Below, one piece after another: positions 7,938 to 16,025 of a stretch of DNA of 42,213 nt. The stretch is from contig JAEEIV010000081.1 of NCBI GenBank assembly GCA_016281555.1, positions 1 through 42,213 of the forward strand, written 5' to 3'. The DNA is from Lachnospiraceae bacterium. GTDB taxonomy: Bacteria; Bacillota; Clostridia; Lachnospirales; Lachnospiraceae. The translations under genes and the position numbers were made by a program. The notes beneath the pieces were generated by a model. It worked only from the letters and a program-made list of their open reading frames with translations. It had not been told where the DNA came from and did not search any database. Every line of letters begins with the position of its first letter. Positions within the stretch are counted from its first letter, which is position 1.

Positions 7938-8362
7938 TTATCCCCGCCGTTTTCCGCCGGACTCTCCGACGGTTCTTCATTCTTTTCCCGCTCGGAGATC
8001 GTTTTCCGGTCCGCGGCGCTGACGTCCTCGATCAGTTTCGAAAGATGCATGCCGTACTCGATGCCTTCGTCCAGGACAAAGCGCAGTTCCGGCGTGTTCC
8101 GGAGATTGACGGTTTCCGCCAGACGCTTTCTCAAAAACGCGCGCGCCTGCTTCAGTCCTTCCATCGTGGACGCCTTGTCCTCGTCGTTGGAAAGGACCGA
8201 AACGAACACTTTGCAGTACTTTAAGTCCGTCGTCACCTCCGCTCCCGTGACCGACGTCAGGGGATGGATCCTCGGGTCCTTTAATTCGCTCCGGATCACT
8301 TCCGAGAGCGTCCGTTCGACCTCCCGGTTGATCCTGTCACTTTTGATGCTGCCTTTTCTCAT
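7934..8362 (-). CDS. rbfA: 30S ribosome-binding factor RbfA
   Basis: 142 residues. RbfA binds the 30S subunit during late maturation and processing of the 16S 5' end. It has the KH-like fold signature: RINREVERTLSEVIRSEL at the N terminus, KDPRI, TSVTGAEVTTDLKYCKVFVSVL, then LRKRLAETVNLRNTPELRFVLD, which contains the RbfA alanine/asparagine kink region. The C-terminal 35 residues are charged and probably unstructured (ending ESPAENGGDK). ATG at 8360-8362 with GAGGA overlapping the end of infB, 1 base after the infB stop; its stop overlaps nrnA. Confidence 0.96.
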   Translation of the reverse strand: MRKGSIKSDRINREVERTLSEVIRSELKDPRIHPLTSVTGAEVTTDLKYCKVFVSVLSNDEDKASTMEGLKQARAFLRKRLAETVNLRNTPELRFVLDEGIEYGMHLSKLIEDVSAADRKTISEREKNEEPSESPAENGGDK

Positions 8363-8363
8363 G

Positions 8364-11300
8364 TCAATCCTCAGTTACCTGCACCATCTTATAGACTTCG
8401 ATGACGTCGCCTTCCATGACGTCATTGAACTTTTCAAGCACGATGCCGCATTCGAATCCTTCCCGGACTTCCTTCGCGTCGTCCTTGAACCGCTTCAGCG
8501 ATGCAATGCTGCCGTCGTAGACCGTTTCCTTGTCCCTGACGATGCGGGCCTTCGCGCCGCGCTCCACCGTGCCGTCCAGCACGTAGGAACCGGCAATGAT
8601 GCCGACGCCGGACGCCTTGAACGTCATCCGGACTTCCGCATGCGCCAGCACCTTTTCCTCGTACACCGGCGCCTTCATGCCCTTCATGGCCGCGTCGATG
8701 TCGTCGATCGCCTGATAAATGACCGTATAGAGTCTCATGTCGACTTCTTCCGAATCCGCCAAGGCCTTCGCCTGCGCGTCCGGTTTCACGTTGAAGCCGA
8801 TCACGATCGCGTTCGATGCGGATGCCAGCGTGATGTCGGATTCGCTGATCGCGCCGACGCCGCCGTGGATCACGCGGACCGTCACTTCGTCGTTCGAGAG
8901 TTTCTCGAGCGAGGACTTGATCGCTTCCACGGAGCCCTGCACGTCTGCCTTCACGACGAGCGGCAGTTCCTTGAGTTCGCCGGCCTTGATCTGGTCGAAG
9001 AGGCTGTCGCGCGTCAGCTTGTGCTTCGATTCGGCAAGTTTCTTCTTCTTTTCTTCCGCGATGAAGGTATCCGCATACGACCGGGCGTCCTTCTCGTTCT
9101 TGTGTCCCAAGCAGACCTCGCCTGCATTCGGAACGCCGTTCAAACCGAGGATCTCGACCGGGGTCGAAGGCGTCGCCGTCTTCATCGGATTGCCGTCCGC
9201 GTCGAGCATTGCCCGGACACGGCCGTAGGTGGAACCGGCGGAAACGAAATCGCCCTGCTTCAACGTACCCTTCTGCACGAGCACGGTCGCGACCGGGCCG
9301 CGGCCCTTGTCGAGCTTCGCTTCGATCACGATGCCCCGGACTTCGCGGTTCGGATTCGCCTTCAGTTCCTTCACTTCCGTGACAAGAAGGATCATTTCCA
9401 GCAGCTGATCGATGTTTTCGCCCGTCTTCGCAGAAACCGGAACGAAGATCGTGGAGCCGCCCCATTCTTCGGAAACGAGGCCGTATTCCATGAGTTCCTG
9501 CTTGACGCGGTCGACGTTCGCAGCCGGCTTGTCGATCTTGTTCACCGCGACGATGACGTCGACGTTCGCGGACTTCGCATGGTTGATCGCTTCAATGGTC
9601 TGCGGCATGACGCCGTCATCGGCCGCCACCACGAGGATCGCGATGTCCGTCGCCTGGGCGCCTCTCATACGCATGGCCGTGAACGCTTCATGACCGGGCG
9701 TATCGAGGAAGGTGATCTTCTCGCCCTTGCATTCGACCATGTACGCGCCGATGTGCTGCGTGATGCCGCCTGCTTCCCGGCTCGTGACGTTCGTCCGGCG
9801 GATCGCATCAAGGAGCGAAGTTTTACCGTGATCGACGTGACCCATGACGCAGACGACCGGAGGCCGCTTGACCATGAGTTTTTCGTCCTCGTCCTCTTCC
9901 TTGAGCAGTTCCTCAATAACGTTGACTTCCACTTCCTTCTCGGAAAGGATGTCGTATTCCAATGCCAGCGCTTCCGCTTCCTCGTACGTCAGTTCCGAGT
10001 TCAGCGTCATCATCTTTCCCTGCAGGAACAGTTTCTTGATGAGTTCCGCAGGCTTCATCTTCATCCGGTCGGACAGATCCTTGATCGTGATGACCTCGGG
10101 GATCGTGATCATCTTGATCACTTCTTCCTCAACGGCGGCCTTCTGCTTCTTGTTCTGATCCTTGGTCAGATTCTTGAAGTTTTCGGCCTTCTTGTCCTTG
10201 CGGTCGTATTCGTTTTTCTTTCCGGGCTTTCCGGTGCCCTTCTGGTTCCGGTTGTCCCCCTTGCCGGCCGGCTTGTCGCCGACGTTCGCCGTATTGACGT
10301 GTACCTTCGGTCCGCCGGCCCTCTGTCCGGTTCCGGAGAAGATGCCGCGGTTGTCCTTACCGCCCTTCGAGAAGGACGATTTTTCGCCTTCCTTGCCGGA
10401 ATAAGGCTTTCTCTCGCCGGTGGCCGGACGCGTCTTGTCGTATGGCTTCTTGTCGTCACGGCCGCGGTTGTCCACGAAATGGACCTTCGCTCCGTTCTTT
10501 CCGAACATGCCTTTCTTCCCGTCCGCATGCTTCTCTTCGGCGGCCTTGACCTGACTTAAGTCGACCTTGCCGAGGATGTTGATCGCGGGTTTCTTTTTCG
10601 ATTCTTCCTCTTTCTTCTCTTCCGGTTTTACCGCCGGAGTCTCCGCGCTCTTCTCCTCTTTTTCCGGCTCCGGTTCCGCCTTCTTCTCAGGCTTCTCCGC
10701 TTCCTTCGTTCCGGACTTTTCTTCGGTTCCGGCGTCTTCCAGTTTCACGGTTTCCGCTTTTTCGGACGTTTCCTTCTTCGGAGTCTTCGGCGTCTTCTTC
10801 GCCTTTTCCGGCGTTTCAGGAGTTTCAGGAGTCACCGGTTTCGTTTCAACGGTCTCCGGCTTCGTTTCGACGGTCTCGGTCGACGGAACGGTCTGTTCCT
10901 TCTTCTTCTCGTCCTTCTTCCCTTCTTTCTCCGCTTCCTGCTCCTTCGCGATCGTCTGATACTGCTCTGCCGTCGTCGGAACGTTGGCCTTGATCCTGCC
11001 GGTCGTAGGATGCGCCGTCTTCTCGTCGGCCTTCGGTTTTTCCGCGTTCTTGCTCTTCGCAAACTTGTCGCCGAACGAGGTCTTCGAATTCTCCGGCCTG
11101 AACAGGAATACCGGCTTTTTCTTCTTCTGGGCATCCTTCGATTCCTCGGAAGCAGGAGCTGCCTTTTCCGACGGCTTCTCCTCTTCCTTCTTCTCGGGTT
11201 CCGCAGCAGGTTTCTCCGGATCCTTCGGCCGGTTGGCCTTCAGAAGAACCGCCTTTTTCTCCAAAGACTTGCTCTTCGCAAGCGCATCGGCCTTTTCCTT

Positions 11301-11426
11301 CACGAGCGCCACCTGATCTTCCGTCAGACCTGACTGCACGGAAAACCCGCTTCCCAGGAAGCCGAGGATGTCTTTCGTGGTCATGTTCATCTGTTTCGCC
11401 AGTTCATGTACTCTGATTTTCGTCAT
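8364..11426 (-). CDS. infB: Translation initiation factor IF-2
   Basis: 1,020 residues from the ATG at 11424-11426, preceded by GGTGA. An in-frame ATG at 11436-11438, which overlaps the ylxQ stop as TAATG, would add four residues and cannot be excluded. IF-2 is the GTPase that places fMet-tRNA on the 30S subunit and promotes subunit joining. Order: IF2-N domain [14 protein letters not shown] (residues 2-50); a long, charged, low-complexity linker (about 60-430) rich in Lys, Glu, Pro, Thr and Gly; a second IF2-N domain (about 445-495); a G domain with GHVDHGKTS from about 529, DTPGHE and NKID; then domains II-IV. The linker makes the protein longer than B. subtilis IF-2 (716 residues). Central gene of the rimP-ribF operon. 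Confidence 0.97.
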   Translation of the reverse strand: MTKIRVHELAKQMNMTTKDILGFLGSGFSVQSGLTEDQVALVKEKADALAKSKSLEKKAVLLKANRPKDPEKPAAEPEKKEEEKPSEKAAPASEESKDAQKKKKPVFLFRPENSKTSFGDKFAKSKNAEKPKADEKTAHPTTGRIKANVPTTAEQYQTIAKEQEAEKEGKKDEKKKEQTVPSTETVETKPETVETKPVTPETPETPEKAKKTPKTPKKETSEKAETVKLEDAGTEEKSGTKEAEKPEKKAEPEPEKEEKSAETPAVKPEEKKEEESKKKPAINILGKVDLSQVKAAEEKHADGKKGMFGKNGAKVHFVDNRGRDDKKPYDKTRPATGERKPYSGKEGEKSSFSKGGKDNRGIFSGTGQRAGGPKVHVNTANVGDKPAGKGDNRNQKGTGKPGKKNEYDRKDKKAENFKNLTKDQNKKQKAAVEEEVIKMITIPEVITIKDLSDRMKMKPAELIKKLFLQGKMMTLNSELTYEEAEALALEYDILSEKEVEVNVIEELLKEEDEDEKLMVKRPPVVCVMGHVDHGKTSLLDAIRRTNVTSREAGGITQHIGAYMVECKGEKITFLDTPGHEAFTAMRMRGAQATDIAILVVAADDGVMPQTIEAINHAKSANVDVIVAVNKIDKPAANVDRVKQELMEYGLVSEEWGGSTIFVPVSAKTGENIDQLLEMILLVTEVKELKANPNREVRGIVIEAKLDKGRGPVATVLVQKGTLKQGDFVSAGSTYGRVRAMLDADGNPMKTATPSTPVEILGLNGVPNAGEVCLGHKNEKDARSYADTFIAEEKKKKLAESKHKLTRDSLFDQIKAGELKELPLVVKADVQGSVEAIKSSLEKLSNDEVTVRVIHGGVGAISESDITLASASNAIVIGFNVKPDAQAKALADSEEVDMRLYTVIYQAIDDIDAAMKGMKAPVYEEKVLAHAEVRMTFKASGVGIIAGSYVLDGTVERGAKARIVRDKETVYDGSIASLKRFKDDAKEVREGFECGIVLEKFNDVMEGDVIEVYKMVQVTED

Positions 11427-11437
11427 GCTTTTCACCA

Positions 11438-11737
11438 TTATTTGAGTTTCTTCAGAAACAACTGTTTCAATCCTTCGTCCGAGAATGCGATCGCGGACCG
11501 TTCCTCTTTTCCGAGCATTGCCGCCGTTTCACGCTTCGAGGCGCCTTCCATGCAGTCCACGCCGTAAAAGCGGCATTTGTCCTGAAAGCGCTTCTTTGTG
11601 TTCGGGGAGGCGTCTTCGGAAATGACCGTCAGGCAGGACGTGCGGTTCCGGATGCTTTCCAATACCGCATCCTCCCCGGAGATCAGCTTGCCGGCCTTGT
11701 TCGCGAGCGCGATGACCATCAATGCTTCACGATTCAC
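11438..11737 (-). CDS. ylxQ: L7Ae/L30e-family RNA-binding protein YlxQ
   Basis: 99 residues. Small L7Ae-like proteins bind kink-turn RNA; YlxQ itself has no firmly established role. The sequence shows the fold's glycine-rich first helix ([15 protein letters not shown]), the alternating strand [12 protein letters not shown] and the C-terminal [17 protein letters not shown], where the family has a conserved hydrophobic helix. The start is GTG at 11735-11737 with GGAGG 7 bases before it; it overlaps the end of ylxR by 11 bases. Its position between ylxR and infB is the canonical place for this gene and is the main support for the name. Confidence 0.9.
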   Translation of the reverse strand: MNREALMVIALANKAGKLISGEDAVLESIRNRTSCLTVISEDASPNTKKRFQDKCRFYGVDCMEGASKRETAAMLGKEERSAIAFSDEGLKQLFLKKLK

Positions 11738-11987
11738 GGACCGCCTCCCGAAGCGCGTCTTCGAATCCTTCCGGCAGTTCGCACTTCAAATGCTTTTTCA
11801 GAAGATTCCGCTTCAACGCGTTTTCGACGCATCCGGACGATTTGCAGAGGTAGGCGCTCCGCCCGAACTCTTTCCTTCCGGGGGAAAGGATCAGGGTGTG
11901 CCCGCTTTTCATGATGCGGAGCATCTCCCCCTGTCTGCCGTATTCTCTGCAGGCAATGCACATTCTGAAGCCCGTAAGTCCTCTCAA
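11727..11987 (-). CDS. ylxR: YlxR/RnpM family protein (DUF448)
   Basis: 86 residues. Recognised by MCIACRE near the N terminus (family RxCVGCRE), the central FGRSAYLC (family GRGAYLC) and the following CVENALKRNLLKKHLK. The B. subtilis member has been described as an RNase P modulator that binds the RNA subunit (RnpM); that role here is by family only. The start is TTG at 11985-11987; the alternative internal ATG would leave only two residues before the conserved Cys. AAGG lies 6 bases upstream and the nusA stop ends 6 bases before the start. Located between nusA and ylxQ, as in B. subtilis. Confidence 0.92.
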   Translation of the reverse strand: MRGLTGFRMCIACREYGRQGEMLRIMKSGHTLILSPGRKEFGRSAYLCKSSGCVENALKRNLLKKHLKCELPEGFEDALREAVRES

Positions 11988-11993
11988 AACGCC

Positions 11994-13121
11994 TTACTCC
12001 TCCGTCTGTTCGGAAGTTTCTTCCTCTTCGTATTCCTCTTCCTCGGACTCGTCGTAATCGTCGAACAGACCTTCTTCTCTCGCCTGCGACTCAGACTTGA
12101 TGTCGATCTTGTAACCGGTCAGTTTCGCGGCAAGTCTGGCGTTCTGTCCTTTCATGCCGATCGCGAGAGACAGCTGATTGTCGGGAACGACCACGAGGGC
12201 GCTCTTTTCGTCCTCATCGGCGGCCACGGCAATGACCTTCGCGGGCGAAAGAGAATGCTCGACGAGCACGGCCGGGTTTTCGTCCCAGGCGATGATGTCG
12301 ATCTTCTCGCCGGAAAGTTCGTTCACGATGGGGGTGATCCGGCTCGAATTCATGCCGATGCAGGCGCCGATCGGGTCGATGTTCTCGTCCTTGGACCAGA
12401 CGGCCATCTTCGTTCTCGATCCCGCCTCACGGCTGATGGACTTGATCTCGACGATGCCGTCCTTGATCTCGGCCACTTCCTTCTCGAAAAGCCGGCGGAC
12501 CATCATCGGGTTCGTTCTGGAGATCTTGACGCGCGGTCCTTTCTTCTCCTGGTCCTTCATGCCGACCACGTACACCTTGATGTGCTGCCCGGGCTCAAAG
12601 GTCTCGCCGGGAATGATGTCTTCCTTCGTCAGGATCGCGTCCGCTTTTCCGAGGTTCACGGTCACGAGTCCGCCCGGCATGATGCGCTGCACGACGCCGG
12701 TCATGATGTCTCGCGCATGCTCGTTAAAGTAGTCCGTCATGGTCTGACGCTCTTCCTCGCGGATCTTCTGCGTGATGACGCTCTTTCCGTCCTGCGCGGC
12801 GATCCGTCCGAAATTCTTCGGATCGAGTTCCACCAGAATGAGATCGCCGATCTCAGCGCTCGGATCGATCAGCATGGCCTTCTCCAGCGTGATTTCCAGG
12901 CTCTCGCGTCCCGGTTCGATCGATTCCACGACTTCCAGCCGTCTGTAAACGCGAAGTTCGCAGTTTTCCCGATCGAAATCGATGACCATGTTATCGCTCG
13001 TGCCGTAGGTCTTCTCAAACGATTTCTTCAGGCCGTTCTCGATGCCGGCAATGAGCGCTTCGCGGCTGATGCCGCGTTCTTTTTCCATGAGTTCAAGCGC
13101 CTCAAACAGTTCCTTGTTCAT
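11994..13121 (-). CDS. nusA: Transcription termination/antitermination protein NusA
   Basis: 375 residues from the ATG at 13119-13121, chosen because the protein then starts MNKELFEALELMEKERGI, the typical NusA N terminus; AGGAGG lies 12 bases upstream. NusA binds RNA polymerase and controls pausing, intrinsic termination and antitermination. Domains in order: N-terminal RNAP-binding domain (1-125), S1 domain (about 135-200), KH1 and KH2 (about 205-345), with the KH2 GxxG-type segment AIGMKGQNARLAAKLTGYKI clearly visible. The acidic tail (EEEEYEEEETSEQTEE) replaces the acidic repeats of proteobacterial NusA. The first 20 bases overlap the end of rimP. Confidence 0.97.
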   Translation of the reverse strand: MNKELFEALELMEKERGISREALIAGIENGLKKSFEKTYGTSDNMVIDFDRENCELRVYRRLEVVESIEPGRESLEITLEKAMLIDPSAEIGDLILVELDPKNFGRIAAQDGKSVITQKIREEERQTMTDYFNEHARDIMTGVVQRIMPGGLVTVNLGKADAILTKEDIIPGETFEPGQHIKVYVVGMKDQEKKGPRVKISRTNPMMVRRLFEKEVAEIKDGIVEIKSISREAGSRTKMAVWSKDENIDPIGACIGMNSSRITPIVNELSGEKIDIIAWDENPAVLVEHSLSPAKVIAVAADEDEKSALVVVPDNQLSLAIGMKGQNARLAAKLTGYKIDIKSESQAREEGLFDDYDESEEEEYEEEETSEQTEE

Positions 13122-13617
13122 TTTGATCTTCGTCCTCCTTCGTTCCGATCCCGCTGAAATCCGCATATTCGCGGATCAGTGCAATATTCTTCCGTTCCAC
13201 GACGGTTTCCGTTCCGCCGGCCGTCACCTTCACGGTGTCCCGGTCAAACGCGGTGAGCGTCCCCGTCAGTTCCTTTTCTGACCCGACCGGCTTAAAGAGC
13301 CGGATCTCCACGATTTTTCCGAGATTTCTCGTATAATCCTTTTCCTTTTTGATCTGACGTCCGAGTCCGGGACTCGATACTTCCAGAACGTAGGCTTCTT
13401 CAATGAAGTCTTCCCGGTCCAAAAGGTCCGAGACCGCCCTGGAGACCGTTTCGCAGTCTCCGATCGTCACGCCGCCCGGTTTGTCAATGTAATAGCGGAG
13501 ATACCACGTTCCCGCTTCTTTGACGTACTCCGTGTCCACGAGTTCCAATGCGTTTTCACCAAGGACCGGCAGAATGAGCGCTTCGGCCCGTTCTTCATAA
13601 GTTTCCTTTCTCGACAT
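13102..13617 (-). CDS. rimP: Ribosome maturation factor RimP
   Basis: 171 residues, slightly above the usual 150-160. RimP acts early in 30S assembly. Recognised by GENALELVDTEYVKEAG, the strand WYLRYYIDKPGGVTIGDCE with the following SRAVSDLLD, and the most conserved block YVLEVSSPGLGRQI. The C-terminal SH3-like half follows (TGTLTAFDRDTVKVTAGG), then a short charged tail. ATG at 13615-13617 with AGGAG 4 bases upstream. First gene of the nine-gene operon running to ribF; its stop lies inside the first codons of nusA. Confidence 0.95.
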   Translation of the reverse strand: MSRKETYEERAEALILPVLGENALELVDTEYVKEAGTWYLRYYIDKPGGVTIGDCETVSRAVSDLLDREDFIEEAYVLEVSSPGLGRQIKKEKDYTRNLGKIVEIRLFKPVGSEKELTGTLTAFDRDTVKVTAGGTETVVERKNIALIREYADFSGIGTKEDEDQNEQGTV

Positions 13618-13632
13618 GTCACTCCTTTTTTT

Positions 13633-13683
13633 ACGGTTCCTTACAAAAACTTAGGTGGGCTCCGAAAAGCCCACCCAAACCGT
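13633..13683 (-). promoter_or_regulatory. Structured 5' leader of the rimP-nusA-infB operon
   Basis: In the 5' UTR between the promoter and rimP, a perfect 8-bp stem GGTGGGCT/AGCCCACC (13654-13661 with 13668-13675, 6-base loop) is followed on the minus strand by TAAGTTTTTG. It is nested inside a second complementary pair ACGGTT/AACCGT (13633-13638 with 13678-13683). The shape could be a weak terminator, an attenuator or a protein-binding leader. The pairings are seen directly; the regulatory role is inferred. Confidence 0.6.
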
Positions 13684-13691
13684 ACACAGGG

Positions 13692-13720
13692 ATATTACCA
13701 CGGAAAAAGCGAAAAATCAA
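13692..13720 (-). promoter_or_regulatory. Promoter of the rimP-ribF operon
   Basis: Minus strand: -35 TTGATT (13715-13720), 17-base spacer, -10 TAATAT (13692-13697). The -35 hexamer lies in the loop of the terminator hairpin of the preceding gene, so terminator and promoter share bases. Confidence 0.8.
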
Positions 13721-13740
13721 GCGTTTTTTCGCTTTTTTCC
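13702..13740 (-). terminator. Intrinsic terminator after the glmM operon
   Basis: Ten bases after the preceding stop codon, the minus strand has the 13-bp inverted repeat AAAAAGCGAAAAA/TTTTTCGCTTTTT with an 8-base loop, ending in a T run. A-rich on one side and T-rich on the other, it can act in this direction. It overlaps the rimP promoter. Confidence 0.75.
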
Positions 13741-13749
13741 CGCTTTTTC

Positions 13750-14415
13750 TCACTTTTTCTCCACGATTTCGCCGCGATCCTTGTAGATTGAGTTCTCCGG
13801 GACCGTTCCGCGGACCGATGAAAGGGGATAAACGATGGAATTCCGGCCGATGACCGTGCCCGGATTCAGCACCGAGCCGCATCCGACTTCCGCAAAATCG
13901 CCGAGGAACGCACCGACCTTCTTGATTTTCGTCTCCACTTCGGCCGTGCCGTCCTTCACAACGACGAGCGATTTGTCGCTCTTCACGTTCGACGTGATGG
14001 ATCCGGCGCCCATATGCGCGCGGAATCCGAGGATCGAGTCGCCGACGTAATTGTAATGCGGCACCTGCACCCGGTTAAACAGGATCACGTTTTTGAGTTC
14101 CGTGGAATTCCCGACGACGACGTTTTCGCCGATCAGGGCCGAGCCGCGGATGAAGGCTGAATGACGCACCTCCGCGTTCCGCCCGATGATCACCGGACCG
14201 CCGACGTACGCGGAAGGATATACCTTTGCGTTCTTCGCGATCCAGACGTCTTCGGCCGGGTGGTCGAACTCCTCTTCGGGCAATGAAGGACCGATCGAAA
14301 GGATCAGCTCCCGGATGCCGGAAAGCGCTTCCCACGGATAACGGAAAGAAGAAAGGAACTCCTTCGCTTCCGGGTAGGTCTCGTTCAGATCGAACAGATC
14401 GGAAATCTCGTACAT
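13750..14415 (-). CDS. Left-handed beta-helix acyltransferase resembling the GlmU acetyltransferase domain
   Basis: 221 residues. The first 50 are helical and unlike the GlmU uridylyltransferase domain. Residues 56-210 form hexapeptide repeats (IAKNAKVYPSAYVGG and so on), a left-handed beta-helix. The segment Arg90 ... Lys108 ... VPHYNYVGD (His120, Tyr123) ... HMGAGSITSNV (134-144) follows the GlmU acetyltransferase active site with identical spacing to E. coli Arg333, Lys351, His363, Tyr366; the next residue, Asn377 in E. coli, is His134 here. This suggests N-acetylation of glucosamine-1-phosphate, the product of GlmM encoded 12 bases upstream, but the function is inferred. Start ATG 14413-14415 directly after GGAGGAGAGT. 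It may instead be a related sugar acyltransferase or a structural homologue. Confidence 0.8.
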   Translation of the reverse strand: MYEISDLFDLNETYPEAKEFLSSFRYPWEALSGIRELILSIGPSLPEEEFDHPAEDVWIAKNAKVYPSAYVGGPVIIGRNAEVRHSAFIRGSALIGENVVVGNSTELKNVILFNRVQVPHYNYVGDSILGFRAHMGAGSITSNVKSDKSLVVVKDGTAEVETKIKKVGAFLGDFAEVGCGSVLNPGTVIGRNSIVYPLSSVRGTVPENSIYKDRGEIVEKK

Positions 14416-14427
14416 ACTCTCCTCCGG

Positions 14428-15789
14428 TCAACGCACTTTCAGGAGATGTCCGCTCTCCTTCATGGCGCGGATGATCTCGTTCACGTTCATTTCACAGGCA
14501 TCCTGCGTTCCTGCTTCCGCCATGACGCGGAGCACGGGTTCCGTTCCGGAGGCGCGAAGCAGCACGCGTCCGTCGTTTCCGAGGCGGGCCTCCGCTTCCG
14601 AAACCGCCGTGAGGACCGCCGGATCTGCAAGCGTTGCTTCCTTGTCGTCCACTTCCACGTTCTTCAAGACCTGCGGATACATTTCGCAACCCTGCGCCAG
14701 CGCGGACAGAGGCAGGTTCGTATCGATCATGACGCGCATCACCATGATGGCCGTCACGAGTCCGTCGCCCGTATGCGCATATTTTCTGAAGATCACGTGC
14801 CCCGACTGTTCGCCGCCGAGGTAGTAATCGTTTTCCTTCATGTTTTCGTAGACGTAACGGTCGCCGACCTTCGTCTTTTCATAGCCGATGCCGATCTCGT
14901 CGAGGGCCTTGTACAGGCCGAAATTCGACATGACCGTCGTCACGATCCGGTTCTCCGGAAGCATGCCCATCCGTTTCATCCATTTGGCCAGGATGTACAT
15001 GATCTTGTCGCCGTTCACTTCATTGCCGTTCTCATCGACCGCGAGACATCTGTCCGCGTCTCCGTCGAATGCGAAGCCGACGTCGAGGTTGTTCTCTTTC
15101 ACGAACTGCTTCAGGTCCGCCAGATGCGTGGAACCGCAGTTCTGATTCACGTTGTCGCCGTCCGGCTCCGCGTGGATCACGTACGTCTTCGCTCCGAGCG
15201 CGTCAAACACTGCCCGGCCGATCATCCACGACGCGCCGTTCGCGCAGTCCAGACCGACTTTGTGATTCTCAAAGGACTTCGCGGAAATGTTCGTCAGATA
15301 TCCGATGTAGCGGTTTCTGCCGTTATAGAAGTCCACGGTTTTTCCGATCTCGTCATTGATCGCGTAGGGGATCTCCGGCAGCATCCCGTCGAGGTACTGC
15401 TCCAGTTTCTCCTGGATCTCGTCATCCATCTTCTCCCCTTCGGAATTCATGAGTTTGATCCCGTTGTCGTAGAAGGGATTGTGAGATGCGGAGATCATGA
15501 TCCCGCAGTCGAAGTCCTCGGTTCTCGTGATGTAGCTGACGCAGGGCGTCGTCGTCACGTGAAGCAGATAGACGTCCGAGCCCGAGGAAGTGATCCCGGA
15601 GGCCAATGCGTTCTCAAACATATATGAAGACCGCCGGGTGTCCTTGCCGATGACGATCCTCGCAGCTTTTCCGCCGTGATCTGCGCGGAAATGATATCCT
15701 AAAAAGCGGCCGATCTGAAACGCATGCGCCGCGGTCAGGTCCCTGCCTGCGCGTCCGCGGAATCCGTCCGTGCCGAAATACTTACCCAT
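14428..15789 (-). CDS. glmM: Phosphoglucosamine mutase
   Basis: 453 residues, normal length (445-455). It interconverts glucosamine-6-phosphate and glucosamine-1-phosphate for UDP-GlcNAc and peptidoglycan synthesis. It opens MGKYFGTDGFRGRAG, has the phosphoserine motif ISASHNPFYDNGIKLMN with catalytic Ser102, the metal loop DGDADRC (about 243-249), the sugar-binding GGEQSGHV, and the phosphate-binding RASGTEPVLRVMAE near the C terminus. The GEQSGH loop separates it from phosphomannomutases. Own promoter upstream; the following gene starts 12 bases downstream with a strong ribosome binding site. Confidence 0.97.
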   Translation of the reverse strand: MGKYFGTDGFRGRAGRDLTAAHAFQIGRFLGYHFRADHGGKAARIVIGKDTRRSSYMFENALASGITSSGSDVYLLHVTTTPCVSYITRTEDFDCGIMISASHNPFYDNGIKLMNSEGEKMDDEIQEKLEQYLDGMLPEIPYAINDEIGKTVDFYNGRNRYIGYLTNISAKSFENHKVGLDCANGASWMIGRAVFDALGAKTYVIHAEPDGDNVNQNCGSTHLADLKQFVKENNLDVGFAFDGDADRCLAVDENGNEVNGDKIMYILAKWMKRMGMLPENRIVTTVMSNFGLYKALDEIGIGYEKTKVGDRYVYENMKENDYYLGGEQSGHVIFRKYAHTGDGLVTAIMVMRVMIDTNLPLSALAQGCEMYPQVLKNVEVDDKEATLADPAVLTAVSEAEARLGNDGRVLLRASGTEPVLRVMAEAGTQDACEMNVNEIIRAMKESGHLLKVR

Positions 15790-15851
15790 GACGAACTCAT
15801 TCTCCTTTATCCCCGGAGCCGGTCAAACGCCCTCTCCGGTCATTCAAGGAT

Positions 15852-15880
15852 ACTATACTACCGGCATCTCGTTTTGTCAA
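15852..15880 (-). promoter_or_regulatory. Promoter of glmM
   Basis: Minus strand: perfect -35 TTGACA (15875-15880), 17-base spacer, -10 TATAGT (15852-15857), 62 bases upstream of the glmM ATG. It is divergent from the rqcH promoter, with about 55 bases between the two -35 boxes. Confidence 0.9.
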
Positions 15881-15935
15881 TCAAATTATTACAAAAATGT
15901 TAAATCTATTACGTAATCATTTACTTTGAATGGAC

Positions 15936-15964
15936 TTGCGAAACCCGCACGCATATTGTAAAAT
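15936..15964 (+). promoter_or_regulatory. Promoter of rqcH
   Basis: Plus strand: -35 TTGCGA (15936-15941), 17-base spacer, -10 TAAAAT (15959-15964), 61 bases before the rqcH ATG. In the 5' UTR that follows, GCCGGGA/TCCCGGC (15985-15991 with 15995-16001) forms a tight 7-bp hairpin with a 3-base loop; it has no T run and sits 24 bases before the start codon. Confidence 0.7.
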
Positions 15965-16025
15965 ATAATTAATAGTGACCTTTTGCCGGGAGTCTCCCGG
16001 CAGGATCCGCGGAGGATGCTTCGAA

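Noticed and set aside
7248-10559. Very long plus-strand open frame (about 1,100 codons) opposite infB, rbfA and nrnA
   Set aside because: It is antisense to three certain genes. Its His/Arg/Asp-rich composition is the expected mirror of their codon use, it has no ribosome binding site and it crosses gene boundaries.
14446-15627. Plus-strand open frame opposite glmM
   Set aside because: Shadow of glmM; the His/Arg/Val-rich translation resembles no family.
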